Below the pieces are notes generated by a model. The model was not told the DNA's origin. It did no database searches and saw only the letters and a program-made list of their open reading frames with translations. From contig JANYLP010000074.1 of the NCBI GenBank assembly GCA_025361445.1, positions 1-36,206 of the forward strand: a stretch of DNA of 36,206 bases, read 5' to 3'. Shown piece after piece: positions 17,264-25,992 of this stretch (within the stretch, counting starts at the first letter, position 1; every line of letters begins with the position of its first letter). This DNA is from Coriobacteriia bacterium. Lineage in GTDB: Bacteria > Actinomycetota > Coriobacteriia > Anaerosomatales > PALSA-660. Made by a program: the position numbers and the translations under genes.

Positions 17264-17974
17264 CTACTTCGCGCTCTTGAGCGCCTTCAGCTCTCGCAAG
17301 GTGGTGTCGCAGAGCTTCGCGGCCTTTGTGAGATCGGACATCGCGCCCTCCGCGTACGTGCGGTCGAACGCATTCTGTACGGCTCTCGCGGCGGCGCGCA
17401 TGTCGGCTACCGCCTGCTTCGCCAGAGGTCCGAACGGAGCCGGAGCCTGCGAGACTTCCTCATTCCACCTCGGCCCTAGGCCGATGACCAGCGTGGTCGA
17501 CAGGGGCATGTCGATGGTCTTGCTCGCGTTGATGTCCTTCTTCATCTGTACGATGTCCGCACGCATCGTGCGCGGGTATTCGCTCAGGCTGTCGGAGAGT
17601 CCCGCCGCGGCCGCGGCCGTCTCGGTAGCACCCGCGGCGTACTGGAGGACCTGCACGAAGGTGGAGACCGATTCGGGCCCGGGCTTGGTCTTGGCGAGTA
17701 TCCGTCGGCTGAGCGCGAGCGGCTTGATCGCTTCGACGCGCGCCGCAAGCTCGCTCGTTCGGCCGGAACCCTCCTTGGTAGCCAGCGCCTCTTCGTAGAG
17801 CGCCAGGGCGCCGTCCGCGTCGCCCGCAGCGGCAGCGGCGTCGGCTCGGGCCACTGTGGAGTCGAACGCGCTGCCGGCTGCTCCGGGTACGCCCGGCGAA
17901 CAAGCGCTCAAGCCAAGAAGCGCGAACATCAGAGCCGCCATGGCCGCAAGAACGCGAACGCACCTGAACCCCAT
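17264..17974 (-). CDS. Lipoprotein of unknown function
   Basis: Not recognised as a named family. From the ATG at 17972-17974 (GGGGG lies 9 nt upstream; ATG 17989 is an alternative) it is 236 residues. It opens MGFRCVRVLAAMAALMFAL with lipobox GLSAC, so it is probably an outer-leaflet lipoprotein. The mature part is Ala-rich and predicted helical. Residues about 35-70 (VARADAAAAAGDADGALALYEEAL) look like one TPR-type helical hairpin, followed by helical segments ending LRELKALKSAK. It lies 160 nt upstream of mfd and downstream of a palindromic terminator, so it may be its own unit or lead into mfd. Function cannot be assigned. Confidence 0.75.
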   Translation of the reverse strand: MGFRCVRVLAAMAALMFALLGLSACSPGVPGAAGSAFDSTVARADAAAAAGDADGALALYEEALATKEGSGRTSELAARVEAIKPLALSRRILAKTKPGPESVSTFVQVLQYAAGATETAAAAAGLSDSLSEYPRTMRADIVQMKKDINASKTIDMPLSTTLVIGLGPRWNEEVSQAPAPFGPLAKQAVADMRAAARAVQNAFDRTYAEGAMSDLTKAAKLCDTTLRELKALKSAK

Positions 17975-18069
17975 CCGAGCTACCCCCATCCGGACGTTTG
18001 CACATACGGACATCGCTCGATCAGCAAGGGGCCCATCCCAGCATCCGATCCAGGGCGATCCGGGCATAC

Positions 18070-18099
18070 TGACGGGGCGGCCACGTGGCCGCCCCGTCA
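18070..18099. terminator. Perfect 30-bp palindrome, probable terminator of the bactofilin operon
   Basis: TGACGGGGCGGCCAC followed directly by its reverse complement forms a 15-bp arm palindrome with no spacer, located 25 nt after the bactofilin stop. There is no U-tract on either side, so termination may be Rho-assisted. As a symmetric site it could also bind a protein. Confidence 0.5.
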
Positions 18100-18123
18100 T
18101 CGTGGCGCGCGAAGTCCCGGGTG

Positions 18124-18843
18124 CTACGCGGTGGCCGCGACTTTGCGCGAAGAAACGACGCCGGCGCTGCCGACGAGCGACCCGCTGTACTCGATCAGAT
18201 CGATCGAGCAGTCGGGGCCGATCGTGACGTTCGCTCCGCGCACGACCTTGGCGCGGGTGTTCTCAAGGTAGATCGTGTCGCCCTCGATCGTGTCGGCGGT
18301 CAGGTTGCGGTCGCCGAAGAACGGGAGGAACGCCCACGGCTTTCCGAGTCGCACGTCGATCGTCTCGCCCCCGATGTCGTGAGCGTCGCAGCCACCGTAG
18401 AGCTTGATCGTGATGGTTCCGGCGTTGAGCAGGCCGCCGACCGAGAAGACCCCCGCGGCGTCGAACTGCTCGGCCTGGACGTCTCCGCCGATCTTGGTGG
18501 TGCCACGGATCTCAAGGCGCTGTGCGTTGACGGAGCCGAGGATCGTGCAGGCGCCGGCGATCTTGAGCAGGCCCACCCCCACCCCCGCGCGCATCTCGGA
18601 GGTGCCGCTGACGACGAACTCGCTCGCCTGCACGTCGTCCGCGAATGTCGCGTTGCCGCTCACCTTGATCGTCTTGGCGACGACCTTGCCCTGCATCTCT
18701 GCTGTGCCTGCCACCTTCAGCGCGTTCGCGTCGATGTCTCCGCGGACAGTGCCGGCCCCGGCTATCGTCACGTCACCGTAGGTGCCGCCCGAGATGTCGC
18801 CGGCTCCGGCCACCTTGGTGTCGGGCCTCGCTGCATCGTTCAT
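18124..18843 (-). CDS. Bactofilin-like polymer-forming cytoskeletal protein
   Basis: Beta-helical, self-polymerising cytoskeletal protein of the bactofilin family. The 239-residue protein begins MNDAARPDTKVAGAGDISG and consists of repeated short beta strands such as GTYGDVTIAGAGTVRGDI, ALKVAGTAEMQGKV and TIKVSGNATFADDV, repeating about every 17-18 residues as in bactofilin right-handed beta-helices. The later part contains IEGDTIYLENTRAKVVRG and VTIGPDCSIDLIEYSG, typical of the YhbE/YhbF type. Start chosen at the ATG at 18841-18843 with ribosome binding site GAAAGGA. It lies 20 nt after a YhbD-like regulator, the same pairing as B. subtilis yhbD-bacE-bacF. A role in cell shape or motility is inferred from the family. 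Confidence 0.85.
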   Translation of the reverse strand: MNDAARPDTKVAGAGDISGGTYGDVTIAGAGTVRGDIDANALKVAGTAEMQGKVVAKTIKVSGNATFADDVQASEFVVSGTSEMRAGVGVGLLKIAGACTILGSVNAQRLEIRGTTKIGGDVQAEQFDAAGVFSVGGLLNAGTITIKLYGGCDAHDIGGETIDVRLGKPWAFLPFFGDRNLTADTIEGDTIYLENTRAKVVRGANVTIGPDCSIDLIEYSGSLVGSAGVVSSRKVAATA

Positions 18844-18863
18844 CGTGTCCACATCCTTTCCGT

Positions 18864-19493
18864 CTATGACTTCAGTAGGGTCTTGAGCTGCTCGATCTGC
18901 GTCGGCAGCGTGATCCGCGCGACCATCTTCACGCCGCTCTCCGCGATGAGTTCCGAGGCGCTGGAGATCAGGAGCACGGTGGAGACGCCCATCTTGCGAA
19001 GCAGCACGATGTCGCAGCTGGTCTTCTCGCAGGTCGTCCATCCCTCTTCGAGGGTGGAGATCGCAGAGAGCGCCTCCTCGCGTCCGGCGTCGCCGCTGAC
19101 AAGAAGCGTGTCCGCGATCGACGCGGCCAGCAGCTCGGCGAACCGCAGTTCACCGACGCCCGGGTGGCGCTCCGCGAACAGGTCGAGCGCCGTTGAAGAG
19201 ACCGCGCCGCGCGCGATCACGTCCTCACGGCGGAACGTGTCCGGCAACGGCGAGGGCGAGACCTGCTCGGCGATGTCGTCGAGCGAGAGATCCTCGTCCT
19301 TCATAGACAGGATCCGCTCAACGCGCGCCAGCATCTTCTCCCGTGGGAAGAACGTCTCCTGGCCGGTGAACGCCGACTTGCGGACGAACCACTCCTCCGG
19401 GATGAGGCCCTTGCGCTTCCAGCGGTAGAGCTGCCCGTAGCTGATGCCGGTGGCGAGCAGCAGGTCCTTCTTGGAGATCAGATCGGGTTCCAT
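18864..19493 (-). CDS. YhbD-like (DUF4004) MerR-type HTH protein
   Basis: DNA-binding protein with an N-terminal MerR-like winged helix: LISKKDLLLATGISYGQLYR then WKRKGLIPEEWFVRKSAF, the family signature of DUF4004/YhbD. A FPREKMLARVERIL segment and the DLSLDDIAEQVSP block follow. The C-terminal half (about residues 90-209) is a mixed alpha/beta domain of unknown ligand with Cys pairs near GWTTCEKTSCDIVLL. From the ATG at 19491-19493 with ribosome binding site AGGAGG it is 209 residues. It precedes the bactofilin gene by 20 nt and is likely co-transcribed. A perfect palindrome in its own promoter suggests autoregulation. Confidence 0.85.
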   Translation of the reverse strand: MEPDLISKKDLLLATGISYGQLYRWKRKGLIPEEWFVRKSAFTGQETFFPREKMLARVERILSMKDEDLSLDDIAEQVSPSPLPDTFRREDVIARGAVSSTALDLFAERHPGVGELRFAELLAASIADTLLVSGDAGREEALSAISTLEEGWTTCEKTSCDIVLLRKMGVSTVLLISSASELIAESGVKMVARITLPTQIEQLKTLLKS

Positions 19494-19520
19494 AGGTCGC
19501 ACCTCCTTGTTCCGATGAGT

Positions 19521-19549
19521 AGCGTAACAATGTGTTGTTACGCTGTCAA
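19521..19549 (-). promoter_or_regulatory. Promoter with embedded 24-bp palindromic operator (yhbD-like/bactofilin operon)
   Basis: The minus strand reads TTGACA (19549-19544), 17 bp, then TACGCT (19526-19521). The stretch 19521-19544 is a perfect inverted repeat, AGCGTAACAA-tgtg-TTGTTACGCT, filling the spacer and the -10. MerR-family regulators bind such dyads between -35 and -10, so the downstream YhbD-like protein is the obvious candidate ligand. Confidence 0.7.
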
Positions 19550-19653
19550 GGCCCGACGAGGCATGCGCGTCTTCGACGCCCCGTCGCGCGACGCCGCGGG
19601 GGTATCCTCAGCCCCACAGACACACAGCGTGGAGGGCGGTGCGGGGAATGGCG

Positions 19654-20313
19654 ATGACCCGGAATCAGCGAGCGTGCGAAGTGATGCGCCGCCTCGCGTC
19701 GCTCTATCCGACCGCGCACATCGCGCTCGACTACGCGGGCGACCCGTGGCACCTGCTGGTCGCGGTGATCCTGTCGGCGCAGACCACCGACGTGGGCGTG
19801 AACAAGGTGACCCCGACGCTGTTCGCCCGCTACCCGCACCCGGAGGACCTGGCCGGCGCCGACATGCTCGACGTGGAGGAGATCATCCACTCCACCGGCT
19901 TCTTCCACGCGAAGACGAAGTCGATCATGGCGACGGCGCGGATGGTCGTCGCGGAGTTCGGCGGACGCGTGCCTGACACGATGGAGGGGCTCATGCGCCT
20001 CCCGGGCGTCGCGCGCAAGACGGCCAACATCGTTATCAGCAACGCGTTCGGGAAGGTCGAGGGGATCGCCGTGGACACGCATGTGTTCCGGCTGGCGCAC
20101 CGCCTCGGGCTCTCCGATGAGAGCGATCCGGACAAGGTCGAACGCGACCTGACCTCATTGCTGCCGCGCGAGGACTGGTTCCACGTGAACTACCGGTTCA
20201 TCGACCACGGGCGAGCCGTATGCACGGCGAAGCGCCCGGTCTGCGGAGCATGCACGCTGTCCGACATCTGCCCGGCGGCGTTCACGATCGCAGGCTGGCG
20301 CCAGGAAGCGTAG
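19654..20313 (+). CDS. nth: Endonuclease III (DNA glycosylase/AP lyase)
   Basis: Base-excision repair enzyme removing oxidised pyrimidines and cutting abasic sites. About 219 residues. The helix-hairpin-helix LPGVARKTANIV carries the catalytic lysine, and VDTHVFRLAHRLG carries the catalytic aspartate. The C-terminal C-x6-C-x2-C-x5-C motif (CTAKRPVCGACTLSDIC) binds a 4Fe-4S cluster. The substrate region ILSAQTTDVGVNKVTPTLF is also intact. Start chosen at ATG 19654 with GGGGA six nt upstream; ATG 19648 and GTG 19639 are in-frame alternatives. Transcribed divergently from the YhbD-like operon. Confidence 0.96.
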   Translation: MTRNQRACEVMRRLASLYPTAHIALDYAGDPWHLLVAVILSAQTTDVGVNKVTPTLFARYPHPEDLAGADMLDVEEIIHSTGFFHAKTKSIMATARMVVAEFGGRVPDTMEGLMRLPGVARKTANIVISNAFGKVEGIAVDTHVFRLAHRLGLSDESDPDKVERDLTSLLPREDWFHVNYRFIDHGRAVCTAKRPVCGACTLSDICPAAFTIAGWRQEA

Positions 20314-20328
20314 ATCCCCCCCGCTGCG

Positions 20329-21069
20329 CTACATGAAGAAGGCGCCGAGCACTCCCGCGACGATCACAGCGGGCATCAGGTTGCCGACCGGTAAGCGCTT
20401 GATGCCCATCAGGTCGAGGCCGATCGCCAGGATGAGCGTCCCGCCGACCATCGACATCGCCGAGATGACCCCGATGGTCAGGAACGGCTGCAGCGCGTTG
20501 GCGCCGAGCGCGATGCCACCCTGCACAACGATGATCGGCACGATAGAGAAGCCGACGCCGATTCCGAGCGCGCTGGCGAGCGCGATCGAGGCGACGCCGT
20601 CGAGGAGCGCCTTGAGATAGAGGATCTCGGGATGGCCCATCCCGTCCTGGAGCGAGCCGAGAATCGTCATCGTTCCCACGCAGAACAGAAGCGAGGTGAC
20701 GACGAAGCCTTCAACCATCTGATGCTCGTTCTCCCCCGCGGCTGCCTTCAAGAACGGGATCCGAACGGCGACGGAGCGCAGCCAGTGCCCGAACCTCTCG
20801 AGCGCCGCCTCGACACCGATGGCTTCGCCAAGAAGGCCGCCGATGACCAGCGATCCGACGAGGACAAGGACCGCGTACTTCGAACCGGCCGCGTCGGCTT
20901 TGATGAGTCCGCCGACTACCATCATCGCGCCGATGGAGAAAGTGGACAGTCCCAGCGCGTAGAACGCGATCTGGCGGAAGCGCTCGGTGATGAAGCGCCC
21001 GAAGGCAAGTCCTATCGCAGTGCCGACAAGGACTGTGGCGACGTTGGCAAGAACACCGATTCCGGGCAC
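20329..21069 (-). CDS. DUF554 (YdfK-type) membrane protein
   Basis: Integral membrane protein of the DUF554 family, function unknown. The 246-residue protein has about seven hydrophobic segments. It opens MPGIGVLANVATVLVGTAIG, followed by family blocks GLSTFSIGAMMVVGGL, LVIGGLLGEAIGVE, GFVVTSLLFCVGTMTILGSL and DGVASIALASALGIGVGFS, and ends VGNLMPAVIVAGVLGAFF. Its GTG start overlaps the stop of the NYN-domain gene by one base (TAGTG), so the two are coupled. No transport substrate can be assigned from sequence. Confidence 0.9.
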   Translation of the reverse strand: MPGIGVLANVATVLVGTAIGLAFGRFITERFRQIAFYALGLSTFSIGAMMVVGGLIKADAAGSKYAVLVLVGSLVIGGLLGEAIGVEAALERFGHWLRSVAVRIPFLKAAAGENEHQMVEGFVVTSLLFCVGTMTILGSLQDGMGHPEILYLKALLDGVASIALASALGIGVGFSIVPIIVVQGGIALGANALQPFLTIGVISAMSMVGGTLILAIGLDLMGIKRLPVGNLMPAVIVAGVLGAFFM

Positions 21070-21557
21070 TACTTCTGTCCTTCCTTGGGGAGCCAGACGT
21101 CCTCGAGTTCCTTCGTGATGTCGGCGTGCCCCTTGGGCAGGCCTCCGTGCGCCGCACGCTGCGGCGCACGCCGCTTCTTGTGCGTCTGCTCCGCCGACTC
21201 GAACAGGGTCTCACACGGCAGCATGAGGGTCGAACGGCCCTTGCGCTCGCGGACGCGTGACTTGAGCTCGCGGTCGGCCGTGACGATCGTAACGGGCCCG
21301 GTCTCGCGCTCGGCCATGCGCACGATCACGTCGTCGGCGATCTCATCGCGCGAGAACACGGCCTCCACGCTACCGATGTCCTCCTCGCCCGCCCGGTGGC
21401 CCTTGTCCCATACGACCACGATCCGCCCGGTCCCGAGCAGGCCGCGCCCGCGTGTGGCGAGTCGGCGCATGAGCGCGAGACGCTGGTCGTCCGGCAGCAG
21501 GTGTCGCGTCGCCTCGTCGGCGCGCGTCACGTTGTATCCGTCGACGAGGATGAGCAT
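21069..21557 (-). CDS. NYN-domain (YacP-like) ribonuclease
   Basis: PIN-like NYN domain protein of 162 residues. The opening MLILVDGYNVTRAD carries the family's first acidic residue in VDGYNV. VVVWDKGHRAGEED follows, then SRDEIADDVIVRMAERE and TIVTADRELKSRVRERKG, which supply the further acidic metal ligands of the PIN fold. B. subtilis relative Rae1/YacP is a ribosome-associated endoribonuclease; an RNA target here is inferred only from family. The C-terminal tail (about residues 125-162) is Lys/Arg-rich and may contact RNA. It is translationally coupled to DUF554. Confidence 0.88.
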   Translation of the reverse strand: MLILVDGYNVTRADEATRHLLPDDQRLALMRRLATRGRGLLGTGRIVVVWDKGHRAGEEDIGSVEAVFSRDEIADDVIVRMAERETGPVTIVTADRELKSRVRERKGRSTLMLPCETLFESAEQTHKKRRAPQRAAHGGLPKGHADITKELEDVWLPKEGQK

Positions 21558-21583
21558 GGACTTGGTGGCCTTGTCGCCGGGCG

Positions 21584-22369
21584 CTAGCCGTTCGTGCCGG
21601 CCCGGAACGACTTGGCCATGCTCTCGGCCAGCGTCACGAACTCCGACGGCATCATGATGATGGTGGTCGTGTTCTGCTCCGCGCCGACCTCGGTGATCAT
21701 CTGCATGCGGCGCAGCTCGAGTCCGAGCGGGTTCTCGGTGATGATCTTCGCGGCGTCGGCGAGCTTTGAGGACGACTCGAGTTCGGCCTCGGCCTTGATG
21801 ATGCGGGCGCGCTTCTCACGCATGGCCTGCGCTTCCTGAGCCATCGCTCGCTGCATGCTGATCGGGATCTCGACGTCCTTCATCTCAACCATCTCGACTT
21901 TGACACCCCACGGCTCCGTTGCCGCGTCCACGACGGCCTGCAGCGACTCGTTGATCTTGTCGCGCTCCTTCAGGACCTCGTCGAGCACGTGCTGGCCGAT
22001 GATGTTGCGCAGCGAGGTCAGCGCGACCTGGTATGACGCCGCGTAGTAGTTGGCGACCGAAACGACCGACTTGACCGGGTCGACGATCCTCAGCCAGACC
22101 ACCGCGTTGACCTTCACGGTGACCGAGTCCTTCGTGATCGACTCCTGGCTCTCCATGTCCACGGTCATCGTGCGCATGTCGACCTTGCGCTGCGTCTCGA
22201 AGCCGAACGGAATGAGCCAGTAGAGACCGGGACCGCGGGTGCCCTTGAGCCGGCCGAGACGGAAGACGACCGCGCGCTCGTACTCGTTGGCGACGCGCAG
22301 GCCCGAGATGAGCCCTATGATCGCGAGAATCGCCAACAGCCCGATGCATCCGCCGATGAACTCACCCAT
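21584..22369 (-). CDS. Slipin/stomatin-like SPFH (band 7) protein
   Basis: Membrane-anchored scaffold protein of the stomatin/slipin group, 261 residues from an ATG preceded by AGAGGGGG. The N-terminal hydrophobic anchor is [20 protein letters not shown]. The SPFH domain begins [19 protein letters not shown] and [12 protein letters not shown], then [21 protein letters not shown] coiled coil follows with [20 protein letters not shown], and the conserved end is [12 protein letters not shown]. Slipins oligomerise at the membrane and commonly pair with NfeD proteases; no NfeD is present alongside. Its role here is unknown. Confidence 0.93.
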   Translation of the reverse strand: MGEFIGGCIGLLAILAIIGLISGLRVANEYERAVVFRLGRLKGTRGPGLYWLIPFGFETQRKVDMRTMTVDMESQESITKDSVTVKVNAVVWLRIVDPVKSVVSVANYYAASYQVALTSLRNIIGQHVLDEVLKERDKINESLQAVVDAATEPWGVKVEMVEMKDVEIPISMQRAMAQEAQAMREKRARIIKAEAELESSSKLADAAKIITENPLGLELRRMQMITEVGAEQNTTTIIMMPSEFVTLAESMAKSFRAGTNG

Positions 22370-22521
22370 GGACGTGCCCCCTCTTCCCCGGTACGCCGCG
22401 TCGCGGCGCACTCACCCTAGTTACGAGTCTTCGGCCATCCGTCGGACTCCCCTGTGCACGGATGACTCCCTCCGCCGCCATTGTAACTGCTGTCCGCGAA
22501 GAAGTGAGACGGGGCTCCGCC

Positions 22522-22881
22522 CTATTTCACGGTCACACTGGCCTTCATCGACGGGTGGATCGTGCAGTGGATCGGGATGGTGCCGGCGGTGTCGAATGTG
22601 TGCGAGAACGATGCGCCGGGCGCGATGGGGCCGCTGTCGAACGTGTCACCGGTCACCGTGTGCGCGGTGCTGTCGTTGTTCGTGAACGTGACCGTCCCGC
22701 CGACGGCGACCTGGATGTCGGAAGGGTTGAACGCGAAGCTCTTGAGCGAGACGGACACGGAGGAGGGGGCAGTCCCGCCGCCGGTGCTGCCTGCGGGCGT
22801 CGGCGGAGCGGCAGCGCAGCCGACGAGTGCGATCAGCGACGCGAGGATGACGACTATGGCGATCCTTCGAAGGTCACGCAT
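22522..22881 (-). CDS. Cupredoxin-domain (plastocyanin/azurin-like) lipoprotein
   Basis: 119-residue secreted blue-copper-type protein. Signal [19 protein letters not shown] ends in lipobox LVGC, so it is probably lipid-anchored. After a Pro/Thr/Gly linker the cupredoxin domain shows [39 protein letters not shown] and [18 protein letters not shown]. The type 1 copper ligands are visible as His (AHT), then Cys, His and Met in HCTIHPSM. A strong ribosome binding site (AAGGGGA) supports the start. It is transcribed divergently from the DUF255 gene. Likely an electron carrier or copper protein outside the membrane; the redox partner is unknown. Confidence 0.92.
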   Translation of the reverse strand: MRDLRRIAIVVILASLIALVGCAAAPPTPAGSTGGGTAPSSVSVSLKSFAFNPSDIQVAVGGTVTFTNNDSTAHTVTGDTFDSGPIAPGASFSHTFDTAGTIPIHCTIHPSMKASVTVK

Positions 22882-22995
22882 GGTGTAGTTCCCCTTTCGA
22901 TCGTGGCTGCTGCCCGGCAGGTTCATACCCTCGTTGACCGCGCGCGCTATCCTTGGCGCACCGACTCGCGTCCATTCGGTGAGGGAGCGCACGCG

Positions 22996-24759
22996 ATGAC
23001 CAACCGACTAGAGGGCTCGGCAAGTCCGTACCTGCGCCAGCACGCGAGCGATCCCGTCGAGTGGTATCCGTGGGGGGACGAGGCGTTTGCCCGGGCGCGT
23101 GAGCTCGGACGGCCGGTACTGCTCTCGTGCGGCTACTCCGCCTGTCACTGGTGCCACGTCATGCAGCGCGAGTCGTTTCGGGACGCTGAGACCGCAGCGC
23201 TTCTCAACACCGACTATGTCGCCGTGAAGGTGGACCGAGAGTTGCGGCCGGACGTCGACGCCATCTATCAAGACTACGCCGCCGCCTCCACCGGATCGGG
23301 CGGTTGGCCGCTGACGGTGTGGCTTACCCCCGAGAAGCTGCCTGTGTTCGGCGGGACCTACTTCCCGCGCAACGCCCGCCCGGGAATGATCTCGTTCCCT
23401 GATGCGCTCGAAGGCGTCGCGACGTCGTGGCGCGACGACCGCGCGGACGTCGAACGCACCGCGGAACAGTCGCTCGCGTTCATGCGCGAACGTTCCGCAC
23501 CCCGGCTGGACGGTCCGATGGACCGGGCGATGCTCGACTCCTCGGTGGATTACCTGATCCAGCGGCAGGACGTGGTCCACGGCGGCCTGCGCGGCGCGAC
23601 GAAGTTCCCGCAGTTGCCGGCGATCGAGTTCCTGTGCGCGTATGCGCGGCTCGTCCCCGACGTCGAGCTGCTGCTCGCGATCGAGCGCACGATGCTCGCG
23701 ATCGTTCGAGGCGGCATCTACGACCACGTCGGCGGCGGCGTGCATCGGTACGCGACCGACCTCGAGTGGCGCACGCCCCACTTCGAGAAGATGCTCTACG
23801 ACCAGGGACTGCTTCTCTCGGCGCTCGCCTCGGCCGCGCCGTTTGCGTCGTCGAGCGCGATCAGGGGCGAGTATGCGCACATCGCGCGGGCGACTGCTGA
23901 GTTCATGCGCGTCGAGCTCGCGCGCGCGGACGGCGGGTTCGCGACCGCGCTGTCAGCTGACACGGGTGGTGTCGAGGGCGCGGCCTACACCTGGACGCGC
24001 GACCAGCTCGCGGCCGTGCTGTCCGAGGATGAGCTCGATCTTGCGGAGCATGCGCTGGGGGCGGAGCCCGCGGGCAGCCTGCGCGAGGTGACCCTGCACC
24101 GCCCGGGCGGGCGCGCGGGGAATGCTGTGGCGGTCGACGCGGTGTTGGCGAAGCTCGCGCACGCGCGCGCCGCGCGGCCGCAGCCTGATCGCGACGACAA
24201 GCGTCTGACCGCCTGGAACGCGATCGCAGCTCGTGGCTTGTTGGATGCCGGCCGCGCGTTCACCGATGCTGCGATGCTCGCCGACGGCGTGCTGACCGTG
24301 CACTGGCTCGTGCGGACCGTGGTGCGCCCCGACGGCGTGGTGCGCGAGCCGGACGACGCCTCCGTCGCGGGCGTGCGGCTGCTCGAGGACGCGGCGCATC
24401 TGGTGTCCGCCATGCTGACCGCAGCGGAGGTGACCGGCGACGGTGAACTGCTGAAGCACGCCACCGGACTGCACGCGGACACCCTGGAGCGGTTCGCGGA
24501 CGGCTCTTCCCTGTTCACCACGCCGGAGGTCAACGACCTTCCGCTGCGTCCGCGCGAGGGTGGAGACAGCGCCGTGCCCTCCGGAGCGTCGACCACCATC
24601 GAGAACGCGGTGCGAATCGGGCTGGGCGCCGGAGACGCTTCCCAGCTGGAGTTCGCGCGGAGCGCGCTCGGTCAGATGTGGGCGGTCGCCGACGCCGTAC
24701 CTGAACAGGCGGGTCGCTCGCTGGCGGCCGCGGTGACGCTGGGACTTGCAGCGGACTAG
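22996..24759 (+). CDS. DUF255 thioredoxin-like/six-hairpin protein (YyaL/SSP411 family)
   Basis: 587-residue member of the YyaL/SSP411 family. An N-terminal thioredoxin-like domain carries the signature [16 protein letters not shown] with a CxxC at CHWC, and [20 protein letters not shown] at the start. An alpha/alpha six-hairpin domain follows with [38 protein letters not shown] and [16 protein letters not shown], then [13 protein letters not shown] near the end. The family is normally about 650-690 residues, so this copy is shorter, mainly at the C-terminus. The reaction is not established for bacterial members. It starts at ATG 22996 with GAGGGAG upstream and is divergent from the cupredoxin gene. 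Confidence 0.92.
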   Translation: MTNRLEGSASPYLRQHASDPVEWYPWGDEAFARARELGRPVLLSCGYSACHWCHVMQRESFRDAETAALLNTDYVAVKVDRELRPDVDAIYQDYAAASTGSGGWPLTVWLTPEKLPVFGGTYFPRNARPGMISFPDALEGVATSWRDDRADVERTAEQSLAFMRERSAPRLDGPMDRAMLDSSVDYLIQRQDVVHGGLRGATKFPQLPAIEFLCAYARLVPDVELLLAIERTMLAIVRGGIYDHVGGGVHRYATDLEWRTPHFEKMLYDQGLLLSALASAAPFASSSAIRGEYAHIARATAEFMRVELARADGGFATALSADTGGVEGAAYTWTRDQLAAVLSEDELDLAEHALGAEPAGSLREVTLHRPGGRAGNAVAVDAVLAKLAHARAARPQPDRDDKRLTAWNAIAARGLLDAGRAFTDAAMLADGVLTVHWLVRTVVRPDGVVREPDDASVAGVRLLEDAAHLVSAMLTAAEVTGDGELLKHATGLHADTLERFADGSSLFTTPEVNDLPLRPREGGDSAVPSGASTTIENAVRIGLGAGDASQLEFARSALGQMWAVADAVPEQAGRSLAAAVTLGLAAD

Positions 24760-24780
24760 CCGCCGGCGACGGACGGGCCG

Positions 24781-25992
24781 CTAGCGCCGGCCGCGCCGGC
24801 CCATGACGCGGCCGCCGAACGCCTTGCGCTTCTTGCGCGCCGCGAGCCGACCCGCGCGCGGGACGGCGCGCTCGCGGTACGGGAAGCCCTCGAGCTCCTC
24901 GACCGGGATCTCCGTATCGATGAGCATCTCGATCATGTCGAGTTCCGGGAACTCGCGGATGTCCACGAACGTGAAGGCGGTGCCGCTGGCGCCCGCGCGA
25001 GCGGTGCGCCCGATGCGGTGCACGTAGTCCTCGGGGTTGTTCGGGACGTCGTAGTTCACGACGTGGCTGATGCCCTCGATGTCGATGCCGCGGGAAACGA
25101 CGTCGGTGGCCACCAGCACGCGCACCTTCCCCTCACGGAACCGCTCCAGGGCCTTCATGCGCTGCTCCATCGTGCGGTCCGAGTGGATCGTCACGGTGGG
25201 GATGCCCTCACGCTCGAGGCCTCGCGCCACAGCGTCGCTGCGCTGCTTCGTGCGGCAGAACACGAGCGTGCTGTCGAAGTCGCCATGCGCCTTCATGAGC
25301 GCGACCATCAGGTCGACCCTCTGCGACGCGTCCACCGGGTAGAGCGCCTGGTGGATGAGCTCGATCGGCACCGAGGGAGGTGACACCTCGACACGGATCG
25401 GGTCGTCGAGCGAGGTCTGCACGATGCGCATGACCTCGGGAGCCATCGACGCCGAGAACAGCATCGTCTGCCGCTTCTTGGGGATGGCCGCGAAGATGCG
25501 CCGTACATCGGGCCAAAAGCCCATGTCGAGCATGCGGTCGGCCTCATCGAGCACGAAGATCTCTACGCGATCGAGCCTCAGGTCGCCGCGCTTGTACAGG
25601 TCGAGCAGTCGGCCCGGCGTCGCCACCAGCAGGTCGACCCCGGCCTTCAGCGCCTTGATCTGCGGCTCGAGGCCGACGCCGCCGACCGCGGAGAGCACCC
25701 GGTGACCCGTGAACTTCCCCATCTCCTTGCCGAACGTCTCGATCTGTTGCGCCAGCTCACGCGTCGGTGTGATCACGAGCGTGCGCAACACGTGGTCGGC
25801 CGGAGTGCGCTGCAACGCCGGAAGTACGAAAGCGGCGGTCTTGCCGGTGCCGGTCTGGGCGGAGCCCACGACGTCGCGCCCCGCGATCGCGAACGGCAGC
25901 GCGGCTTCCTGGATCGGTGTGGGGGTCTCGTAGCCGAGCGCGGCAACGCCTTCGAGCAGCTTCGGGTCGAGCCCGAGTTCGTCGAACCTCAC
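24781..25992 (-). CDS. DEAD-box ATP-dependent RNA helicase (RhlE-like)
   Basis: 403-residue superfamily 2 RNA helicase. Motifs in order: Q-motif GYETPTPIQEAALPF, motif I SAQTGTGKTAAF, Ia TPTRELAQQ, motif II LDEADRMLDMGFWPDV, motif III SAS, motif V VATDVVSRGIDIEG, and motif VI HRIGRTARAGASG. The basic tail RLAARKKRKAFGGRV and RRGRR probably binds RNA. RhlE-type proteins remodel RNA in ribosome assembly or decay. The GTG start overlaps the stop of the upstream aldolase by 4 nt (GTGA), so the two are co-translated. It converges on the DUF255 gene with 21 nt between stops. Confidence 0.95.
   Translation of the reverse strand: MRFDELGLDPKLLEGVAALGYETPTPIQEAALPFAIAGRDVVGSAQTGTGKTAAFVLPALQRTPADHVLRTLVITPTRELAQQIETFGKEMGKFTGHRVLSAVGGVGLEPQIKALKAGVDLLVATPGRLLDLYKRGDLRLDRVEIFVLDEADRMLDMGFWPDVRRIFAAIPKKRQTMLFSASMAPEVMRIVQTSLDDPIRVEVSPPSVPIELIHQALYPVDASQRVDLMVALMKAHGDFDSTLVFCRTKQRSDAVARGLEREGIPTVTIHSDRTMEQRMKALERFREGKVRVLVATDVVSRGIDIEGISHVVNYDVPNNPEDYVHRIGRTARAGASGTAFTFVDIREFPELDMIEMLIDTEIPVEELEGFPYRERAVPRAGRLAARKKRKAFGGRVMGRRGRR

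Noticed and set aside
13930-17280. A very long open frame on the plus strand opposite mfd (over 1,100 codons)
   Set aside because: It mirrors the mfd coding frame; GC-rich third positions leave antisense frames open. The translation is Arg/Asp/His/Val-rich with no recognisable domain, while mfd itself is unmistakable.
22462-22995. N-terminal extension of the DUF255 protein to 22462
   Set aside because: It would run through the cupredoxin gene on the opposite strand, and the family start [13 protein letters not shown] with its ribosome binding site lies at 22996.
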